The position numbers and the translations under genes are program-made. The notes beneath the pieces are model-generated. The model was not told the origin of the DNA, ran no database searches, and worked only from the letters and a program-made list of their open reading frames with translations. A DNA stretch of 64,000 nt. Source: Amphibacillus xylanus NBRC 15112 (lineage in GTDB: Bacteria > Bacillota > Bacilli > Bacillales > Amphibacillaceae). The DNA is taken from NCBI RefSeq assembly GCF_000307165.1, contig NC_018704.1:1736001-1800000 (forward strand), written 5' to 3'. This document shows positions 52,397-60,833 of this stretch, piece by piece; positions within the stretch are counted from its first letter, which is position 1; each line of letters starts with the position of its first letter.

Positions 52397-52885
52397 ATGA
52401 GTCAATACTTCATACTAGTTGTTATTTTTACAGCTCTCATAATCATTTTTACTTCAAGGTACTTTTATCTTTTACAAGTAAAAATAATAACAAGAAAAAC
52501 ACTAAAAAAGTATCATGTAACACTATCTGAACTACATTATTCTTTTGAGCAAATTGTATTTTTTCACACATTACCTAGTCAAATTGAAGCGATCAATCAA
52601 GCAAAGAAAAGTCAATTTAAACTTCGCTTCGACTATGAGGGATTTATTTTCGTTAAATTAACCGGTATCTATATTGAAATTGAATCAGATGAAGAACCGA
52701 TTATCATCGCTTATCTGCCTTTAAAAAACTTTATGCTTCCATTTTTAGATGAGAAAATTAATGAGGGGGATATCGATCATCCACTAAGTAAAAAAATAAG
52801 TTTAGCAAAAGCGCTTCATCCTGATACGTTGAATGAAATGATCAATGAAGTATATAACCAAGTTCAATTCGGTCGTTATAATTAG
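52397..52885 (+). CDS. Membrane-anchored protein of unknown function (162 aa)
   Basis: AAGGAGAA lies before the ATG. The 162-residue protein has one N-terminal membrane segment (residues 5-22) and a soluble rest with short alternating strands (FKLRFDYEGFIFVKLTGIYIEIE, EEPIIIAYLPLKNFMLPF). I do not recognise a domain. Its position directly behind a diguanylate cyclase and a shared terminator suggests a link to that signalling protein, which is inference only. Confidence 0.7.
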   Translation: MSQYFILVVIFTALIIIFTSRYFYLLQVKIITRKTLKKYHVTLSELHYSFEQIVFFHTLPSQIEAINQAKKSQFKLRFDYEGFIFVKLTGIYIEIESDEEPIIIAYLPLKNFMLPFLDEKINEGDIDHPLSKKISLAKALHPDTLNEMINEVYNQVQFGRYN

Positions 52886-52957
52886 GGACAGCATTCAAAT
52901 TGCAAGGATTTAAATGTGAGCTTTATACAACAATCCATAAACGTATTGAAAAACTAA

Positions 52958-52997
52958 AAAGCATCTTACCCCTAGAATGACTAGAGTAAGATGCTTT
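52958..52997 (+). terminator. Terminator after the GGDEF unit
   Basis: AAAGCATCTTAC / GTAAGATGCTTT with inner CTAG / CTAG. Its T side forms part of the target duplication of the second ISL3-derived element. Confidence 0.8.
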
Positions 52998-53001
52998 GAT
53001 G

Positions 53002-53546
53002 GGTTGTACAATATATAACGTTGGTGAGTTTGAACACTTACTAACGTTACTTTTTTATTTTAAGTATATTTAATTTTATAACTTACATTATAAACCGCAG
53101 TTAGCCGAACCTCCGCGTTCCATGGGCACGGCTTTTTGCTAACTCAGTCAAGCAAAGTCGCATACGGTTATCGTAATTTTTATAATCTCAAGAAACGAAT
53201 TTTGATTCACTTCAAGTTGAAAGCAATAGAAACTAATTCGAGTAAAAAATGCAAAAAGAAACACGATTTAAGCAGCCATTTAATTTAGAAGTGAAAAACA
53301 GCAGGTGAAATACACGAGACTCCTGCGGGAATAAATCTTTTCGGTGGGACGAGTAATCGCAGTCCCAGCACGAGCTGAAGATCCACTAAGGCAAGCGCTC
53401 TATGCTTGCCTTAGTTAGCTAAAAGCCGTGCCCGCGGAAAGCGAGTGTATTTCACCTGCGGTGAACAAGTTGTATCTTTATTAAAACGAATATAAATTTA
53501 TTCTCTATTAATTATAAAACCAACCAACACTATTTGACATTGAACC
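53002..53546 (+). mobile_element. Non-autonomous ISL3-derived element, copy 2 (545 bp)
   Basis: Terminal repeats GGTTGTACAATATATAACG and the inverse of TATTTGACATTGAACC match copy 1, and a perfect 8-bp direct repeat CTTTGATG flanks it (52994-53001 and 53547-53554). Inside are a shorter transposase relic (about 53155-53250; VAYGYRNFYNLKKR) and the palindrome at 53301-53459. It also holds a stretch (about 53095-53150) with pieces resembling the palindrome (CCGCG, GGCACGGCT). It lies between the GGDEF unit terminator and the mdxG stop codon and damages neither gene. Confidence 0.87.
53301..53459 (+). repeat. Structured palindrome, copy 2
   Basis: The outer arms GCAGGTGAAATACAC (53301-53315) and GTGTATTTCACCTGC (53445-53459) equal those of copy 1. 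The inner hairpin ACTAAGGCAAGC / GCTTGCCTTAGT is kept while its loop differs. About 35 extra bases (from 53331; TCGGTGGGACGAG...) are present only here. Confidence 0.7.
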
Positions 53547-53560
53547 CTTTGATGTCTGTT

Positions 53561-54427
53561 TTAACCTTTCGTTGCCCCTGATGCAAGACCACCGATTAAG
53601 TACTTCTGTAAGAATAAATAAACTGTGGCAATCGGAACTGCGATCAGAATCGCACCCGCAGCAAAACGTGTAAAGTTATTCGCAAATTGATCGTTAACAA
53701 AGTTGAACAATCCTAATGCTAAAGTATACTTTTCAGGGCTACGTAATACGATACGTGGTAAGATGAAATCCATAAATGGACTCATAAAGTTAAATAGAGC
53801 AACAACTGCTAAAATTGGTTTAGCAAGTGGTAATAGGATTTGGAAAAAGATCCTAAAGTGACCTGCACCATCCATTTTAGCTGATTCATCAAGTTCTTGT
53901 GGTAATGTATCGAAATAACCTTTAACAAGGAATGCGTTCATCGGAATACTTCCACCAACATAAATGATAATTAAACCAACTAAGCTGTCTAATAAACCAA
54001 TTGTATTCAGTAAAATATACAATGCTACCATTGCCATTAATACAGGGAACATTTGTAGCAATAGGAAAGCATATAATCCGTATGTTCTACCTTTAAAACG
54101 ATAACGTGAAAATGCATAAGCTGTAAAGCCTGTAATCAATGTACCAATTAACGAAACTGACAGTGCAACTGTAAGTGTGTTTTTATACCATAGTAAATAG
54201 TTACTTCTAGGGTTTGTAAATAACCACTCGTAGTGTACAAATGACCAGTTCTCAGGAATAATTGATGCACCATATAGGTTAGAGCTTGGGTTAAGCGACA
54301 TACCAAATGCCCACACTAGTGGATAAAAAATGATAACAGCCATAACAGCAATAACCAAGTACATTAATGTTAATTCAATCGTGTTTTTTGTTTTTCTACT
54401 TATAACTCTTTTGTTTTTCTTTGTCAT
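53561..54427 (-). CDS. mdxG: Maltodextrin ABC transporter permease MdxG/MalG
   Basis: The 288-residue protein has six membrane segments and the EAA-loop GYFDTLPQELDESAKMDGAGHFRIF through which the ATPase couples. It matches MalG-type permeases in length. The start codon overlaps the stop codon of mdxF by one base (TAATG). With MdxF and MdxE it imports maltodextrins. No ATPase gene is present in the window, so a shared MsmX-type ATPase elsewhere is likely. Confidence 0.92.
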   Translation of the reverse strand: MTKKNKRVISRKTKNTIELTLMYLVIAVMAVIIFYPLVWAFGMSLNPSSNLYGASIIPENWSFVHYEWLFTNPRSNYLLWYKNTLTVALSVSLIGTLITGFTAYAFSRYRFKGRTYGLYAFLLLQMFPVLMAMVALYILLNTIGLLDSLVGLIIIYVGGSIPMNAFLVKGYFDTLPQELDESAKMDGAGHFRIFFQILLPLAKPILAVVALFNFMSPFMDFILPRIVLRSPEKYTLALGLFNFVNDQFANNFTRFAAGAILIAVPIATVYLFLQKYLIGGLASGATKG

Positions 54428-55752
54428 TAGTATTGGCCCTCCTCAGTAAAGGATTTAGAGCGACGGAACTGGAAGAATGCAAATGTCGCAACTATTAGTC
54501 CTAGAATAATCGATATAGCGGCAGCCATACTATATTGAGAGTTAGAGAACGTTAAATTATAGATCCAAGAAATTAAAATATCTGTTCCACCTGCTGATTG
54601 GCCACGAACTGGCGGTCCACCAGCGTTGAATAAGTAAATAATATTAAAGTTGTTAAAGTTAAATGTAAATTGTGTAATTAACAATGGTCCCGTTGCAAAC
54701 ATTAAGTGCGGGAATGTAATATGACGGAATTTTTGCCAACGTGTTGCCCCATCCATATCAGCAGCTTCGTACCAATCGCTTGATATCCCCTGCAATACAC
54801 CCGTAAATAATGCGTAAATAAACGGAAAACCTAACCAAGTTTGAATCATGATTAAAGCAACTTTAGTCCAAGTTGTATTGGTCAACCATGGAATCGTTAC
54901 TCCAAACAGAGGTTGAATAATATCAGCATTAATTGCACCGAAGTTATCATTAAATAATGCTGAGAAAATAATAATCGTTACAAATCCAGGAACTGCCCAA
55001 GGTAAAATAAGGATTGTTCTGATTAACTTCTTAAATTTCAATCGTTTATCATTAGTTAGAACTGCTAAGAACATAGCGAGTACAATTGAACAAGTCGTTG
55101 CAAAGAATGTCCAAACTAACGTCCATGATAGTACATTTAAAAATGTGCTTCTCCACTCACCAATTGTAAATAGATTAATGAAGTTAGAAAAGCCAACCCA
55201 CTCTAATAAATGTCTTGGTGGTGAATTATATAAGTTATAGTTTGTAAATGCTAAAAAGCCCATAAATAATAATGGAAATAATACAACAAATACAAGTAAG
55301 AATAGTCCAGGACCTACTAAAAGGTATGGGAAACTTGTATCCCAAGCATTCTTAAATCCTTCAATAACGCCTGTAACTTTCCAACCATTTTTAATTTTTA
55401 CAGCATCACGATATGCATCCTGAACATTTATTACATAAAAAGTAATGAAAAATGTTAAAAATATTAAACTAATAATCCCTTGACTTAAAAATACTCGTGA
55501 GTCATGTTCTCTCTCTATCTCACCTAAAGTAATTAAGCCTTGAAGACTTGTAGTCATAAAGTCATACATAACAATCACAAAAGCGGCAAATAATACGAAG
55601 ATAACTGCACCTTTGATATAACGTTTGTTATATACCTGTCCAAGCCCGGGGATTAGTGAGAGTATCAAAGCTAGAGTAGGATTATGAGTTGTGTCTGATT
55701 TAGCCGAACTCTCATGATTGTTTTCTGTCTTACGACTTTCATTCGTAGCCAT
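54427..55752 (-). CDS. mdxF: Maltodextrin ABC transporter permease MdxF/MalF
   Basis: The 441-residue protein has an N-terminal extension with extra membrane segments (ILSLIPGLGQVYNKRYIKGA near residues 30-50), as in Bacillus MdxF, and the EAA loop ISSDWYEAADMDGATRWQKF in the C-terminal permease part. It forms the heterodimeric channel with MdxG. It follows mdxE after a 69-base gap containing a hairpin. Confidence 0.92.
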   Translation of the reverse strand: MATNESRKTENNHESSAKSDTTHNPTLALILSLIPGLGQVYNKRYIKGAVIFVLFAAFVIVMYDFMTTSLQGLITLGEIEREHDSRVFLSQGIISLIFLTFFITFYVINVQDAYRDAVKIKNGWKVTGVIEGFKNAWDTSFPYLLVGPGLFLLVFVVLFPLLFMGFLAFTNYNLYNSPPRHLLEWVGFSNFINLFTIGEWRSTFLNVLSWTLVWTFFATTCSIVLAMFLAVLTNDKRLKFKKLIRTILILPWAVPGFVTIIIFSALFNDNFGAINADIIQPLFGVTIPWLTNTTWTKVALIMIQTWLGFPFIYALFTGVLQGISSDWYEAADMDGATRWQKFRHITFPHLMFATGPLLITQFTFNFNNFNIIYLFNAGGPPVRGQSAGGTDILISWIYNLTFSNSQYSMAAAISIILGLIVATFAFFQFRRSKSFTEEGQY

Positions 55753-55777
55753 TTGGCTTCCCTCCTAATAAAAAGTT

Positions 55778-55807
55778 GGGATTGAGAAATTTAATTCCCT
55801 CAATCCC
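55778..55807 (-). other. Intercistronic hairpin between mdxE and mdxF
   Basis: GGGATTGAG / CTCAATCCC with a 12-base loop and no T run directly after it. It may stabilise the mdxE end of the mRNA and lower mdxF expression, the usual arrangement when a binding protein is needed in excess. Confidence 0.65.
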
Positions 55808-55821
55808 GCCTCATTCAAAAC

Positions 55822-57126
55822 TTATTGTGCCATTATTTCAATTTCAGCTTTGATTATTTCAACTGCTTCGTCAAGGACTTCTTGTGGATCATCACCTTGA
55901 GAAATAAATGTTAGAGCATCACCAATTGGTTCCCAAACTTTAGACATTTCTGGGATGTTTGGCATTGGCTCAGCATATTGAGTTTGCTCAAAGATAGCAT
56001 CCATTAATTCATCTTCAATTACAACAGCTGTATGTGCAGGTAATTCACCAGCAACTTCATAGTAAGTTGTTGAGCTAGCTTCGTTTGTAATGAATAGTGC
56101 CAATTCAGTAGCCCAGTATTGGTTATCGCTATAGTAGTTTACTAACCAGCCTTTATTTCCTGAGAATGAACTTAAGTGCTCACCATCTTGTTTTGGAAGT
56201 GGTGCAATTCCTAGGTTATCACCAAGTGCATTTACATAATCAGTAAGTGCCCAAGGACCGTTAACTACCATCGCAGCCTTACCTTCTGTGAATAATCCAT
56301 TAAGGATATCTCCATCAATACCGTGTGGAATTAATCCTTCTTCAAACCATGATTGAATAACTTTAGCACCTTCAACTGATCCTTCATTGTTTAATCCAAT
56401 ATCAGATGGATCATATACACCATTAGCATCTTGTCCAAATGTATATCCGCCTGATCCTGTTAAGAATGGATATACGAAATAGAAGTTAAGTGCTTCCATT
56501 AGGAAACCGTAAGTATCTCCTTCTGTTAAGTCACGTGCAGTTGCCATTAAGTCTTCCATTGTTTCAGGAGCTTCTGGAACTAATTCTTTGTTATAGAAAA
56601 GCGCATATGTTTCTACAACTGCTGGAATACCATACTGAATTCCATCATAGCTAAATGCAGTAAGTGCATCTTGGTTGTACTCAGCAAGTTTAGCTTCTTG
56701 TTCAGGAGTGAACTCTAATTCAGCAGCTAATCCTTGTAAGTGTACATCCCCTAATCGATCATGTGGTTGGAAGAATAAATCCGGACCTTGACCTGAAGGA
56801 CCATCTAAACTCATACCATCCAATTGATCTAACATGCTGTATGGCGTGATGTTTACTGTTATACCATACTCTTCTTCAAAACGTGCAATAATTTGCTCAT
56901 AAGCATCTAGTTGTTGTTCCTCGTCGTTTACCCATATTGCTAATGATTCAGGTTTTTCAGGGATATCAGTATCAACTGACTCATCTGTTGAATCATCCTC
57001 TACATCTTCTACTTCATCAACTGGTTCATCTGACTTGTTTGTTGTATCGCCTCCACATGCAATTAATAACATTGACATAGCTAATAACAAAACTGCCGTT
57101 AACCAAAACGATTTACTTTTTCCCAT
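55822..57126 (-). CDS. mdxE: Maltodextrin-binding lipoprotein MdxE/MalE
   Basis: The 434-residue protein has a lipoprotein signal ending in LLIACGG, an acidic linker (VDEVEDVEDDSTDESVDTDIP) and a solute-binding fold with MalE traits (LAIWVNDEEQQLDAYEQIIARFEEEYGI, FTEGKAAMVVNGPWAL, LFITNEASSTTYYE). It captures maltodextrins outside the membrane for MdxFG. GGGGGAAG precedes the ATG. A LacI/CcpA-type operator lies 215 bases upstream. Confidence 0.92.
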   Translation of the reverse strand: MGKSKSFWLTAVLLLAMSMLLIACGGDTTNKSDEPVDEVEDVEDDSTDESVDTDIPEKPESLAIWVNDEEQQLDAYEQIIARFEEEYGITVNITPYSMLDQLDGMSLDGPSGQGPDLFFQPHDRLGDVHLQGLAAELEFTPEQEAKLAEYNQDALTAFSYDGIQYGIPAVVETYALFYNKELVPEAPETMEDLMATARDLTEGDTYGFLMEALNFYFVYPFLTGSGGYTFGQDANGVYDPSDIGLNNEGSVEGAKVIQSWFEEGLIPHGIDGDILNGLFTEGKAAMVVNGPWALTDYVNALGDNLGIAPLPKQDGEHLSSFSGNKGWLVNYYSDNQYWATELALFITNEASSTTYYEVAGELPAHTAVVIEDELMDAIFEQTQYAEPMPNIPEMSKVWEPIGDALTFISQGDDPQEVLDEAVEIIKAEIEIMAQ

Positions 57127-57452
57127 TTGTCTTCCCCCTAATATTTAATAGAAATATGACAACCACGCAATTTTTTAGCCTGCTTAGTACTTAAGTTACC
57201 CACTTAAACTCATTTTAATCATTTTTTGTGTTGCCTATTCAAATACTAAAATAGCTTAAATAAGTACTCGAGACTAGCAACAGCTAATCAATTGCAATAA
57301 ATAATTAATTGGTATGTACGCAAACTTTTTCTCTTTCAAGGAAAACGTTTGCACCAATTGACAATTACATTATACTACTCTTCGTATTAAAAATACAACC
57401 CCTTTTTTAAAATTTTTTATTTTTATTTGTAAACGCTTAATTGATTGACAAA
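57127..57452 (-). promoter_or_regulatory. mdxE upstream region with LacI/CcpA-type operators
   Basis: This 326-base gap contains GAAAACGTTTGC (57341-57352), a good LacI/CcpA palindrome, and a weaker TGTAAACGCTTAAT (57429-57442) near the end of the chemoreceptor gene. The mdx promoter must lie here but several AT-rich candidates exist and I cannot choose. Nothing else is visible. Confidence 0.6.
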
Positions 57453-59192
57453 TCAGTCATTTAGTCGATTTGCTGTTTCTTCTAACGACGTAACTTCATT
57501 TGCTAACTCTCTTTGTCTGATCGTTTGATCCTCGACAATTTTCGCCACTAATTCACTCTTTTCTTGCAGTACGTTTGCGCCATTAGCAAGCTCATTAACA
57601 GACTCAACAACACTATCTATCGCTTGATTGATTTCCATAATCGACATATCAATTTCTTGATGTTCTTGAGTTACTTTTGAATTATCTTGTGAAATTTGTT
57701 TAAATAGTTCAGCTGATTCCACAGTTGTTTCTAATGAAACTACACTTTCAGCTTTAAAATGGTCAAAATCTGTTACAACTTGTCCTACTTCATTATTTAA
57801 CTGTTCAAGTACGTCTTTAATTTGGTCGGAAAATTCATTCGTACCCTGAGATAGTTTTCTAATTTCATTTGCTACTACAGCAAAACTCCTACCTTCATTA
57901 CCAGCTTTAGCCGCTTCGATTGAAGCATTAATCGCTAATAAATTCGTTTGCTTAGCAATTTCATCAATACCGTTAATAAATGACGTAATGTGTTCTAGCT
58001 GATCCTTCATTTGATCAACACGGTTAGATGTAATCGTTGTTTTATTATTCAGTTCATTAACTGTATGCTCTAAATGATTCATTAAATTTAGGCCTTGATT
58101 TGAAACAGTTTCTAATTCCTTCAATTGAATACTTACTTTACTGATCGAGCTTTGAATCTCTTCAGCACTTGATGATAATTCTTCAGTAGTTGCAGAAATT
58201 GAAGACGTGAAATCTGTTTGTCTTTCCATTTCATTTGAAAACTCATTCATCATCAGGTCAATTTCACTCATGCTCTTTAGTTGCTCTGATGACTTCTGTG
58301 ATGTTGACTGAACAACTTGTAATACATCTTGACTAACAAGTTTATTTCGGTTGAGAATCGTATAAAGTCTCTCTCCCATTGTCGCCAATCGACTATCAAT
58401 CTCAGCAAACTCATCAGTTCTTTTCGTAATTTGTTCGTAACTCAAATCACCATTATGATAAGCTTTAATTCTTTTCATGACTAGATTAACGCCACTGTTC
58501 AGATTTCTTGCAAAAATAAGTAATGCAACTAAAGGAACAATTATAAGTACAATAATAGCAATTGTCATAACAATATCTGAACGCATTAATGCTTGTTCTA
58601 ATTCAATAGACACATGATCTCTTCGTTCCTCTAATAAATTCTGAATCCGTTCATTTACTCGATTTATCAAATCATCTGTTCTCGTAATGACGAGTACCAC
58701 ACGACTAGCAATCCGATCCGCCTCTTCACCAAAATATATAGTAGTAAAATTCTCATCATAGATGGCTTGATACGCCGTAAGCGCCTCAGATAAATTTGCA
58801 AAATAGTGATCTAGCGTCTCGTCACCTTCTAACTGAGTAGATAACTTCTCAAAAAGTGTGTGTGCCTCTGATAAATAATTTGCTGCGTCATCCGTTAACT
58901 GTTGATTGAAACCTGATGTAGCTAATTGATAGTATACAACACTGGTGTGGTTTAAGTAATTTACTAACTCTGAGAAGTCTTGCTGTATTGCAGCCGTTTC
59001 TTCTAAATTCTTAGTCTGGGTCGTAACGTTAGCACTGTTGTAATAGATTAATCCAGCTGCTATGACACATATACCCACAATCGCAGTAATTAGAACATAC
59101 AGCCGACGAATTAACCGTCTTCCCGATCGTACTTTCGTGGTTTTTACTTTTACTGCTTTTTTGGCTTTCTTTCTCTTAATCAACTTCACCAA
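57453..59192 (-). CDS. Methyl-accepting chemotaxis protein
   Basis: I favour TTG 59192 behind AAAGGA; a longer frame to GTG 59273 would run through the promoter (TTATCA-17-TATACA) and the operator at 59260. The product is then 579 residues. It has a basic cytoplasmic start ([20 protein letters not shown]), a membrane segment (near 22-45), an extracellular four-helix-type sensor (to about 225), a second membrane segment, a HAMP-like region and the signalling hairpin [20 protein letters not shown]. The operator and position between mdxE and malR suggest a role in sensing maltodextrins. Confidence 0.87.
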   Translation of the reverse strand: MVKLIKRKKAKKAVKVKTTKVRSGRRLIRRLYVLITAIVGICVIAAGLIYYNSANVTTQTKNLEETAAIQQDFSELVNYLNHTSVVYYQLATSGFNQQLTDDAANYLSEAHTLFEKLSTQLEGDETLDHYFANLSEALTAYQAIYDENFTTIYFGEEADRIASRVVLVITRTDDLINRVNERIQNLLEERRDHVSIELEQALMRSDIVMTIAIIVLIIVPLVALLIFARNLNSGVNLVMKRIKAYHNGDLSYEQITKRTDEFAEIDSRLATMGERLYTILNRNKLVSQDVLQVVQSTSQKSSEQLKSMSEIDLMMNEFSNEMERQTDFTSSISATTEELSSSAEEIQSSISKVSIQLKELETVSNQGLNLMNHLEHTVNELNNKTTITSNRVDQMKDQLEHITSFINGIDEIAKQTNLLAINASIEAAKAGNEGRSFAVVANEIRKLSQGTNEFSDQIKDVLEQLNNEVGQVVTDFDHFKAESVVSLETTVESAELFKQISQDNSKVTQEHQEIDMSIMEINQAIDSVVESVNELANGANVLQEKSELVAKIVEDQTIRQRELANEVTSLEETANRLND

Positions 59193-59259
59193 CTTATCCA
59201 CTTCCTTTCTAAGCTGTATAATCGTCACTTGCGCAATTGATAACGCATTTGATGTTAGT

Positions 59260-59271
59260 GCAAACGATTTC
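59260..59271 (-). promoter_or_regulatory. LacI/CcpA-type operator before the chemoreceptor gene
   Basis: GCAAACGATTTC is centred on CG and lies upstream of a plausible promoter (TTATCA, 17-base spacer, TATACA). Confidence 0.6.
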
Positions 59272-59411
59272 ACTCACCACCAGTTTAACATGGAGATTAA
59301 TTTTTATCTATACTATATTTAAACTAATTTTAGTTTGTTAATAAATTTAGTCAGTCTATTTGGTTCGTTCTATACTAAGTGACGCACGCTTCCCATAAAA
59401 TTGCACATAAA

Positions 59412-59449
59412 AAAAGCGTGCTACATTTTTAGATAAGTAGTACGCTTTC
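59412..59449 (-). terminator. Terminator after the LacI-type repressor gene
   Basis: AAAGCGTACTAC / GTAGCACGCTTTT on the minus strand followed by Ts. Confidence 0.8.
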
Positions 59450-59465
59450 TTTACTATTAAAATAA

Positions 59466-60491
59466 TTATTGATCAATTTTTTTAGTTGAATTACGGTATT
59501 TAATTTCGAATGGTACGATGACGCGTTTTACTGGTTCTGTTTTTGATTTTAGTCTTTCGATTAAGGCTTTTGCACTTTGAATGCCTAAGTTATAAATCTG
59601 GATATCAACAGTTGTCAGTGACGGGCGCGTAAGTTCTGATAAATATAAATTGTTAAAGCTGGTGATAGAAACATCTTCTGGACATTCTATACCTAACTCT
59701 TCAAGCATATTCATAACACCTAAACTCATTAAATCATCCGCAACTACAATTGCAGTTGGCGGTTCATTTAAGGCAAATAACTTTTCAACTGCTTTCCGCC
59801 CGCTCGAACGAAGAAATTCATCATGAATAATAAATTTATCGTTAATTGGTATATTCGCCGCTTCCAATGCTTGTTTGTATCCATCTAAACGATCCATTGT
59901 CACGACCAAATCAGTTGTACCACCTAGATATGCAATTCGTTTATGTCCTAAACTGATTAAATGTTCCGTAATTTTTTTACTCGCTAAAATATTATCATTA
60001 TCCACATAAGTAATTTGGCTTTCTTTTTTATAAGGTTTTCCAACTACAACGAATGGAAATTCTTCTTTAATTAAAAAGTTCATGATCGGATCATCTCTTC
60101 TAGAGTATAGTAAGATGATTCCATCAACACGATTGCCAAAAACCATACGCTTAACTTCCTCGAATGATTGAGTTTCATCACCACCAGTGGAAACGTACAA
60201 CGAATATTCTGTTTCAAGTGCCATACTCCCTATTCCTCGTAATACTTCTGGGAAGAATGGATTTTGTAATGAAGTTTCAGCGGATGACGGCATGATCACA
60301 CCGATTGCTTGTGATGAGCGAATGGCTAAGTTTCTTGCATTGACATTTGGATGGTAGCCTAATTCTTTCATCGCTTTTCTGACTCGTTTTTTAGTCGCAT
60401 CACTGATTCGCGGGTTATCAGAAATAACTCTTGAAACCGTCGATGGTGCAACATTTGCTTTTTTCGCAACATCTTTAATTGTAACAGCCAT
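59466..60491 (-). CDS. malR: LacI-family repressor of maltodextrin genes (MalR type)
   Basis: The 341-residue protein has the LacI DNA-binding domain (MAVTIKDVAKKANVAPSTVSRVISDNPRISD in its first 31 residues) with the hinge helix NARNLAIRSSQAIGVIMP, and a periplasmic-binding-protein-like effector domain. It lies between the chemoreceptor and the neopullulanase gene and upstream of mdxEFG on the same strand, which points to maltose or maltodextrin as effector. GCAAACGTTTGT at 60618 lies before its own gene and suggests autoregulation. It is not CcpA-like enough in context to be the global regulator, but the sites cannot separate the two. Confidence 0.88.
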   Translation of the reverse strand: MAVTIKDVAKKANVAPSTVSRVISDNPRISDATKKRVRKAMKELGYHPNVNARNLAIRSSQAIGVIMPSSAETSLQNPFFPEVLRGIGSMALETEYSLYVSTGGDETQSFEEVKRMVFGNRVDGIILLYSRRDDPIMNFLIKEEFPFVVVGKPYKKESQITYVDNDNILASKKITEHLISLGHKRIAYLGGTTDLVVTMDRLDGYKQALEAANIPINDKFIIHDEFLRSSGRKAVEKLFALNEPPTAIVVADDLMSLGVMNMLEELGIECPEDVSITSFNNLYLSELTRPSLTTVDIQIYNLGIQSAKALIERLKSKTEPVKRVIVPFEIKYRNSTKKIDQ

Positions 60492-60617
60492 TTCACGTTC
60501 ATCCTTTATTATTTAGTATCAATTATATGAACTTTATAAAAAAAGTCACCATAAAAAACAATATCATCCCTTTGAAAAATTAACAAGACATTGAATGAAA
60601 TTTCTCCGACAATTCAT

Positions 60618-60629
60618 GCAAACGTTTGT
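60618..60629 (-). promoter_or_regulatory. LacI/CcpA-type operator before malR
   Basis: GCAAACGTTTGT within ATGCAAACGTTTGTAT, an almost perfect palindrome, in the divergent gap between malR and the neopullulanase-type gene (60492-60833). Confidence 0.75.
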
Positions 60630-60795
60630 ATGTATTTACTAATGTTTAACATTTTTATTAATTATACACTATATTAAGTGATTTTTAAACTTACATTACA
60701 TTAAATTTAATGAATTGACCATTTCGCCTTGAACAATTATAGTTAATATAGGTAATCAATCTCAGGATTATTTGAACAACTCCTACGCTTTTTAT

Positions 60796-60807
60796 GCAAT
60801 CGATTGC
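60796..60807 (+). promoter_or_regulatory. Perfect palindromic operator inside the neopullulanase promoter
   Basis: GCAATCGATTGC is a perfect 12-base palindrome placed just before TATTAT (60811-60816), so bound repressor would block RNA polymerase. It lies 27 bases before the start codon. With the malR site it is the only named content of the gap 60492-60833. Confidence 0.8.
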
Positions 60808-60833
60808 CTATATTATGATATGGAGGTATTTTT

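Noticed and set aside
59193-59273. Long N-terminus of the chemoreceptor starting at GTG 59273
   Set aside because: No ribosome site is present, and the stretch contains a LacI/CcpA-type operator and a plausible promoter; TTG 59192 has AAAGGA upstream.
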